Source of the DNA: an uncultured Lachnospiraceae bacterium
Lineage (GTDB): Bacteria; Bacillota; Clostridia; Lachnospirales; Lachnospiraceae
Assembly: GCA_937891165.1 (NCBI GenBank)
Contig: CALAEX010000266.1
Location: 1 to 11,235 of the forward strand
Reading direction: 5' to 3'
DNA length: 11,235 nt
This document shows positions 7,673 through 11,235 of the stretch, one piece after another (the first letter of the stretch is position 1; each line of letters starts with the position of its first letter). The notes beneath the pieces are model-generated. The model searched no databases, was not told where the DNA came from, and saw only the letters and a program-made list of their open reading frames with translations. The translations under genes and the position numbers were made by a program.

Positions 7673-8770
7673 TTAGACAATCTCCTTTTCTTTCCATCTA
7701 TCTCCATACATATCATATTGAACTTTCTGCTGATAATAATGATTCATTGTACTTGGTGCATTATAAAGTGCTGTTATCATATATGCTTTAATATTTCCAA
7801 TTTTCGTTACACTATTTTGCATACAAGTAACAACGTATTGCAAATGATTACTGTTTAATTTCAAAAACTTTGATTTTACCAATTCATACGGATAGTCTTC
7901 TCCTCCAATTCGTACTGTATTACGTTTTACACATACTACCTCACAAATAACATCAAACAGTTCCTCATACAATTCTTTATCTTTCCATATCCCTTGCTTT
8001 ACCAAATATTCATAGTCTATGTTTTCTTTAATCAATTCTATGTAAGCAGACACTTCCTCTGCTCTATCCATCTCATCCATCTTATCTTCCTTCTTTTCTT
8101 TTTGTTCTTGGATAGATGGATAGATAAGATTAGTATAGCTATTCTCAGTATAATTAATATTAGTATAATTAGGGTTCAAAATTTGAACCTTCTGAAGTTC
8201 AGTTTTTGAACTTCTAGCATTCTGATTTTTATACTTCTGCACATCGATGACAGAAACTTCTGGAAGTTCCATTTCTGAACTTCTGAAACTTGGAGAAAAA
8301 TCTCTATACTCCTTGAAGTTCAATTTTTGTACTTCTGTGAAATTATCAGTATTTTCGTTAGGTTCTTCTTCTTTTTTTGGCTTTTCTGGTTGCTCTACTA
8401 TCACAAAATTCTTTACATAAATGATATCTGGTCTTCCTAATCCCTGTCGTTTTCTTTCAATTAACCCAATCCCTTTTTTACTATCCAATTCTGCAAGAAT
8501 CTTAATACAAGTTGCTTTCGCACAGCCCAAATCTTCCATAATACTTTCTACCGTATAATAAATATACGCTCGATTATTTTCGTCAAACCATCCATTTTTT
8601 CTAGACAATGACAATCTATCCAACATCAGACCATAAAGGAGCTTCGCATCACTCGATAGTCCTTTAAAACGCTTATCTTTAATTAACAATCTCGGAACTC
8701 GATAAAAAGAATACTGTTCCGCTTCCAACCCATAATAATAATCAAATGTTACATTTTCACCATTACCCAT
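7673..8770 (-). CDS. RepA_N-type replication initiator with C-terminal DUF6017-like domain
   Basis: The 365-residue product has an N-terminal RepA_N domain (about 12-115; FYRVPRLLIKDKRFKGLS, then a winged-helix segment and IERKRQGLGRPDIIYV). A variable linker of about 80 residues follows, then a C-terminal DnaD-like/DUF6017 domain ending in LNSNHLQYVVTCMQ and YMITALYN motifs. Proteins of this build are found in replicating integrative elements of Clostridia and initiate autonomous replication of the excised circle. I chose ATG at 8770, which has AAAGGGAG nine bases upstream; an ATG at 8791 adds seven residues but lacks a ribosome binding site. The linker DNA holds four repeats (8172-8335) that may be the origin. 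No partition or relaxase gene follows, which is unusual; the next gene is the XRE repressor. Confidence 0.85.
   Translation of the reverse strand: MGNGENVTFDYYYGLEAEQYSFYRVPRLLIKDKRFKGLSSDAKLLYGLMLDRLSLSRKNGWFDENNRAYIYYTVESIMEDLGCAKATCIKILAELDSKKGIGLIERKRQGLGRPDIIYVKNFVIVEQPEKPKKEEEPNENTDNFTEVQKLNFKEYRDFSPSFRSSEMELPEVSVIDVQKYKNQNARSSKTELQKVQILNPNYTNINYTENSYTNLIYPSIQEQKEKKEDKMDEMDRAEEVSAYIELIKENIDYEYLVKQGIWKDKELYEELFDVICEVVCVKRNTVRIGGEDYPYELVKSKFLKLNSNHLQYVVTCMQNSVTKIGNIKAYMITALYNAPSTMNHYYQQKVQYDMYGDRWKEKEIV
8172..8335. repeat. Four dyad repeats inside the rep gene, candidate origin iterons
   Basis: Four related units occur at 8172-8193, 8194-8214, 8263-8283 and 8315-8335. The plus-strand core is GAAGTTC, seven bases, then GAACTTC (the fourth unit has one mismatch; the first is a variant, GGTTCAAA-A-TTTGAACC). 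All face the same way. Two units are read in one codon phase (TEVQKLN, KVQILN) and two in another (RSSKTEL, RSSEMEL), so the DNA rather than the peptide appears conserved. RepA_N plasmids are known to carry the origin within rep. Confidence 0.55.
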
Positions 8771-8881
8771 GATGTTACACTCCCTTTCCATGTTCTGTTA
8801 TCTTTCTAACACCCAATACATTTTATTTTCTAGTTACTACCTTCTGCCTTTGAAAGCTTGAGAAACTACCATGACCATAAC

Positions 8882-8925
8882 AAAAAAGGACACTTTCCTA
8901 AAATTTCTTTTAGAAAAATGTCCTT
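8882..8925 (-). terminator. Intrinsic terminator of the integrase transcript
   Basis: Arms 8886-8903 and 8908-8925 form an 18-bp hairpin with a 4-base loop. The only two mismatches become G-U pairs in minus-strand RNA, and six U residues follow (8887-8882). It ends transcription coming from the integrase and insulates the rep gene. Confidence 0.8.
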
Positions 8926-9045
8926 GTCGTACAAAATATAAAATTGGATTGACACGATTCTTTATTTTATAATCATTTATTATAACTCTTTAACAGTTAT
9001 GAATTTGTCGTACTCTTGTCGTACCATACAAAGAAAGTGTCGTCA
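8924..9045. repeat. Direct repeats TTGTCGTAC, candidate recombinase arm sites
   Basis: Three perfect copies of TTGTCGTAC lie at 8924-8932, 9005-9013 and 9016-9024, with a partial copy (GTGTCGTCA) at 9037-9045. The second and third are 11 bp apart, one helical turn. Tn916-type integrases bind short direct repeats through their N-terminal domain, so arm sites are a reasonable guess. Confidence 0.5.
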
Positions 9046-9087
9046 AACCTGCATAAACACTGGGTTTATTTATCAAGTGTCTTCATT

Positions 9088-9154
9088 GTTGGGAATTCGT
9101 CCCTTGAGCTATTCACTATCCTACACTATTAAGCACAGTACGAATTTTCCCAAC
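9088..9154. repeat. Long inverted repeat between the two repeat arrays
   Basis: GTTGGGAATTCGT (9088-9100) pairs with ACGAATTTTCCCAAC (9140-9154), giving 13 paired bases with a 2-nt bulge and a loop of 39. Inside the loop CACTAT occurs twice (minus strand: ATAGTG). No T-run follows on either strand, so it is not a terminator. It may be a recombination core or single-strand structure. Confidence 0.5.
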
Positions 9155-9202
9155 TTTTCTATTTTTCACTACTACACATTATTCTGTATTATAAATACAA
9201 AA

Positions 9203-9240
9203 TTTGTAGTAACTTTGTAGTTTTTTAGGGTATTTGTAGT
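9203..9240. repeat. Direct repeats TTTGTAGT near integrase stop
   Basis: Three perfect copies lie at 9203-9210, 9214-9221 and 9233-9240, spaced 11 and 19 bp, just downstream of the integrase gene. They are likely binding sites for the integrase N-terminal domain or the excisionase. Confidence 0.5.
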
Positions 9241-9286
9241 ATTTTATTCAAAGAGAATCCAGAATAATTAAATTAAGAACTCTTTC

Positions 9287-10525
9287 CTAAAATAACTTCA
9301 TATTCTTTGATAGATTCTCGATTGCTTCTTTCTTTTTTTCCACAGTAGCTTCTGCATATATATCCATTGTAGTTTCAATATTTGCATGTCCCATTACTGC
9401 TTGTATTACTTTTAAATTCGATTCATTTTCACAAAGTCTTGTGCAGAATGTATGTCTTAAATGATGACAAGAAAAATTAGGCAAAATCACAGGCTCTCTT
9501 TTCTCTTTTTTGGCTTTTAGCACTTCTTCTGCATTATAATTCTCTAAAATACGTTTAATCGTCCTATTTACTGTTTGTGGATTATGAACATTACCAAACC
9601 GATTACAGAAAATAAATCCTGTCATACCGTCTATTGTAGTGCTATTAAATCCATTTTCTTTCTGATATTCATATTCTAGTTGTAATGCTTCATATACTTC
9701 ATCCATCATTGGAACATCTCGAATCCCTGCTTCTGTCTTTGGAAAAGATACTTGAAATATGGTTTTCCTTGTGGAAGCTTCTGCTACTGCATAATATACC
9801 ACACTATGATTAATATTGATTATCCTATTTTCATAGTCAATATCCTGCCAACGAAGTCCAATCACTTCTCCGATACGACATCCTGTTCCAAGCAGTACAG
9901 TAAACAACGGAAGCCAATGCTCAAAAACAGGTTCATTTGCAATATAGTTTAGAAATGCTCTCTGTTGTTGAATGGTAAGAGCATGTCGAACTCCTTTATT
10001 CTTTCCAGCTTTCTTTTTGATTTCAGCCATTACTCCATCCGATGGATTCTTTCGGATAATATCATCTCGAACGGCAAGTTGAAAAGTAGGATGCAAGATA
10101 GTATGTATCGTATCAACTGTATTTGCCTGTAATCCTTCTTTTGTTAACAAATGCAAATAAAAATACTTTACATCCGAATACTTGATTTCTGTAATCAATC
10201 TTTTTCCAAAACTATCTTTAACAAAACGATTATACATATAGATGTAATTACTTCTTGTTGTTTTTCTCAATTCGTATTTTGTAGACATATATCTGTCAAA
10301 TACAAAATTTAAGGTAGCATTTCCTCCTACATAAGAATTTAAACCATCTAATTGCTCTCTTTTTAATTTTTCTTGCTTCTCACGAAGTGTTTGCAAATCT
10401 TTCGCATAAACAAATCTTCTTTTTTTAAACGGATCCGTATAAGTATAAACATAGGTATTATCCGTTCGTTGGGATTCTCCTTTTCTCAAAGCTCGTCCCT
10501 TGTTATCTTTCCTTGCTTTTGCCAT
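9287..10525 (-). CDS. int: Tyrosine recombinase, Tn916 integrase family
   Basis: A complete 412-residue site-specific integrase. It has an N-terminal arm-binding domain (about 15-60, TYVYTYTDPFKKRRFVYAKD) as in Tn916 Int, a SAM-like core-binding domain (about 70-170) and a catalytic domain. Expected catalytic residues are present: Arg217 in GTGCRIGE, Lys263 in FPKTEAG, His354 and Arg357 in HHLRHTF, His380 in MGHANIETT, and Tyr390 in MDIYAEAT. Length is normal for the family, so it should be active. It starts at ATG 10525 after AAGGAG, and follows the RHH gene, whose stop overlaps an ATG (TAATG). It excises and integrates the element with the excisionase-like protein. Transcribed from the strong promoter at 10765-10793 and ended by the hairpin at 8882-8925. 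Confidence 0.95.
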   Translation of the reverse strand: MAKARKDNKGRALRKGESQRTDNTYVYTYTDPFKKRRFVYAKDLQTLREKQEKLKREQLDGLNSYVGGNATLNFVFDRYMSTKYELRKTTRSNYIYMYNRFVKDSFGKRLITEIKYSDVKYFYLHLLTKEGLQANTVDTIHTILHPTFQLAVRDDIIRKNPSDGVMAEIKKKAGKNKGVRHALTIQQQRAFLNYIANEPVFEHWLPLFTVLLGTGCRIGEVIGLRWQDIDYENRIININHSVVYYAVAEASTRKTIFQVSFPKTEAGIRDVPMMDEVYEALQLEYEYQKENGFNSTTIDGMTGFIFCNRFGNVHNPQTVNRTIKRILENYNAEEVLKAKKEKREPVILPNFSCHHLRHTFCTRLCENESNLKVIQAVMGHANIETTMDIYAEATVEKKKEAIENLSKNMKLF

Positions 10526-10540
10526 GTATTCTCCTTCCCA

Positions 10541-10732
10541 TTAGGAAAGAGTTTTTGCACTTTTCTCCTCAGCTTCATATAATTTATTCACAGCTTCTAG
10601 GACTACTTCTGTTATGGTCTTATTATGTTCCGAAGCATACTGCAATAACTTTTCTCTTTCTTCATCTAACATCCGAATCCCTATAGATTTCACTCTTGGA
10701 TTTTCACTTTTTGGTCTTCCCATCTTTGCCAT
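10541..10732 (-). CDS. Small ribbon-helix-helix (Arc/CopG-like) DNA-binding protein
   Basis: A 63-residue protein beginning MAKMGRPKSENPRVKSIGIR and continuing with LDEEREKLLQYASEHNKTITEVVLEAV. The short basic strand (residues 13-20) followed by two helices with a turn fits an RHH fold; GRPK is a common leader in such proteins. It lies 15 nt before int and is probably an autorepressor controlling integrase expression. I chose ATG at 10732, which has AAGGGG eight bases upstream; an ATG at 10756 would add eight residues but falls almost at the predicted transcript start. The leader before this gene closely resembles the leader before int. A dyad at 10756-10770 overlaps the promoter and is a plausible operator. 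Confidence 0.75.
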   Translation of the reverse strand: MAKMGRPKSENPRVKSIGIRMLDEEREKLLQYASEHNKTITEVVLEAVNKLYEAEEKSAKTLS

Positions 10733-10755
10733 TGCATATTCCCCTTCCCATTTCA

Positions 10756-10770
10756 TATAATACCATTATA
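10756..10770. promoter_or_regulatory. 15-bp dyad over the -10, candidate RHH operator
   Basis: TATAAT-ACC-ATTATA is a perfect inverted repeat and contains the -10 hexamer of the RHH-int promoter. RHH proteins bind such short dyads as dimers or tetramers, so autorepression is likely. AT-rich chance is the alternative. Confidence 0.45.
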
Positions 10771-10793
10771 ATTTCTGTTCAACACCAAGTCAA
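10765..10793 (-). promoter_or_regulatory. Strong promoter of RHH-integrase unit
   Basis: Minus-strand TTGACT (10793-10788), a 17-base spacer and a perfect TATAAT (10770-10765). It lies just after the stop of the excisionase-like gene and drives the RHH gene and int. A 12-bp palindrome TTTTTGCAAAAA (10799-10810) sits immediately upstream. Confidence 0.75.
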
Positions 10794-10812
10794 GAACATT
10801 TTTGCAAAAACT

Positions 10813-11004
10813 CTAATCTTTTTCAATCCTAAAAGTTGCTAAATAATTATCTAAAATTTCACAACTAATCAAAACCATTTTCCCTACTTTATGGATTGCT
10901 CCTGCTTCTTTTGCAAGTTCTTGAAACTTACGCAAACTCATACTATACATTTCTGCTCCTTCTGCATAACGAACAAATTTCTTTTTCTGCTCTTTTGTCA
11001 CCAT
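10813..11004 (-). CDS. Excisionase-like protein (DUF6462 type)
   Basis: A 63-residue basic protein, MVTKEQKKKFVRYAEGAEMYSMS at its start (split here), then LRKFQELAKEAGAIHKVGKMVLI and a short C-terminal helix (SCEILDNYLATFRIEKD). It has the MerR-like winged-helix pattern of small excisionases (a helix with YSMSLRKFQELAKEAG, then a wing with HKVGKMVLI). In Clostridia such genes sit just upstream of a Tn916-type integrase, as here. ATG at 11004 has GAGAGGAG five bases upstream; a start at 11049 would add 15 residues without a good ribosome binding site and would overlap the dyad at 11029-11093. It is likely the directionality factor for excision; the family name is from memory and unverified. 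Confidence 0.75.
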   Translation of the reverse strand: MVTKEQKKKFVRYAEGAEMYSMSLRKFQELAKEAGAIHKVGKMVLISCEILDNYLATFRIEKD

Positions 11005-11028
11005 TTTTACTCCTCTCTTTTTCTGCAC

Positions 11029-11093
11029 AGAATTATCCACACATGACAAAGAAAAATATAGTTTATTTCACACTCTCAACTGTAGATAATTCT
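11029..11093. repeat. 13-bp inverted repeat upstream of the excisionase-like gene
   Basis: AGAATTATCCACA (11029-11041) and TGTAGATAATTCT (11081-11093) are inverted arms with one mismatch, 39 bases apart. The left arm contains a consensus DnaA box TTATCCACA (11033-11041) and the right arm a near match. The space between holds AT-rich DNA without a clear promoter. Possible operator or DnaA-linked control. Confidence 0.45.
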
Positions 11094-11124
11094 TACAAAA
11101 TCCATCTTTGCCAGTTTATAATAT

Positions 11125-11168
11125 AAAAAGTTGCTATAATCCCTTTATTTTTGGTCTTTGCAGCAACT
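11125..11168 (-). terminator. Weak intrinsic terminator for a gene to the right
   Basis: AGTTGCT (11129-11135) and AGCAACT (11162-11168) can pair, followed on the minus strand by five U residues (11129-11125). The stem is only 7 bp and the loop 26 bases, so it is weak. The remaining 11169-11235 shows no gene. Confidence 0.35.
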
Positions 11169-11235
11169 TACATCATTATTTTAACGTGAGTTCGATAAAA
11201 ATAAAAGTTCCATAAATGTATTTTTTTGATATAAT

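Larger units (their letters stand above)
8926..9286. other. Non-coding post-integrase region, candidate attachment site
   Basis: About 360 bases without a supported gene lie between the integrase stop and its terminator. They hold the TTGTCGTAC repeats on the left, an inverted repeat in the middle (9088-9154) and TTTGTAGT repeats on the right. A 73-codon plus-strand frame and a 30-codon minus-strand frame here lack ribosome binding sites. The layout (arm-like repeats on both sides of a dyad, next to int) suggests attachment DNA, and possibly the joined ends of a circular form since rep follows directly. No strand exchange point can be fixed from this sequence alone. Confidence 0.45.
8893..9293. 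repeat. 12-bp direct repeat bracketing the post-integrase region
   Basis: CTTTCCTAAAAT occurs at 8893-8904 (in the terminator stem) and at 9282-9293 (covering the integrase stop codon). The pair brackets the repeat-rich non-coding region. It could be a recombination core duplication or chance in AT-rich DNA. Confidence 0.35.

Noticed and set aside
8172..8335. CRISPR array
   Set aside because: Repeats are about 21 bp, irregularly spaced (0, 48 and 31 bases between units), lie within a coding sequence and have no cas genes nearby.
9088..9154. Inverted repeat as a transcription terminator
   Set aside because: No U-run follows on either strand and the loop is 39 bases. The terminator for int is the hairpin at 8882-8925.
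8993..9220. Frames in the post-integrase region: a 73-codon plus-strand frame (8999-9220) and a 30-codon minus-strand frame (8993-9082)
   Set aside because: Neither has a start with a ribosome binding site, and both run across the short direct repeats. I treat the region as non-coding.
443..11126. Plus-strand open frames throughout the window
   Set aside because: All lie antisense to better supported minus-strand genes or in repeat regions, lack ribosome binding sites, and encode Phe/Ile/Leu/Ser-rich sequences typical of AT-rich antisense frames.

Overview
This is an AT-rich stretch (about one third G+C by eye) whose gene families point to a gut-type Clostridia/Lachnospiraceae genome: a RepA_N/DUF6017 replication initiator, a DUF6462-like small excisionase and a Tn916-type integrase. 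All eleven supported genes lie on the minus strand, so transcription runs right to left. The window looks like part of an integrative or conjugative element that carries a multi-gene cargo operon. No relaxase or type IV secretion channel gene is visible.

Right part (about 8880-11235) is the recombination module: an excisionase-like protein, a ribbon-helix-helix (RHH) regulator with a strong promoter (TTGACT-17-TATAAT) and a dyad over its -10, and an intact Tn916-family tyrosine recombinase. Downstream of the integrase is a 360-bp non-coding region with two families of short direct repeats, partly spaced 11 bp apart, on either side of a long inverted repeat. A good terminator follows. This is the best candidate for attachment or arm-site DNA.

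Middle part (6364-8770) is the replication and control module: a RepA_N-type initiator with four DNA repeats inside its coding sequence, then an XRE repressor and an ImmA/IrrE-type metalloprotease as a two-gene unit. The XRE promoter has an 8+8 inverted repeat spanning its -10, a likely autorepression operator. A gap at 5980-6363 holds a possible gene relic and a separate promoter (TTGATT-17-TACAAT).

Left part (514-5979) is the most interesting: a tightly packed four-gene operon. It encodes (1) a SIR2-family protein with its NAD-binding and catalytic motifs intact; (2) a second SIR2-like domain with a degenerate NAD-binding loop, fused to a STAND-like P-loop NTPase; (3) a soluble VirD4/TraG-type ATPase with no N-terminal membrane helices and an altered Walker A; (4) a TPR-like helical repeat protein. 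Gaps are 14 nt, a 1-nt overlap and 2 nt. I infer an anti-phage or anti-plasmid system in which the active SIR2 protein depletes NAD+ and the others sense or regulate. It is conceptually close to SIR2-HerA systems, because HerA and VirD4 belong to the same ATPase superfamily. An unrecognised 86-residue gene follows at 149-409.
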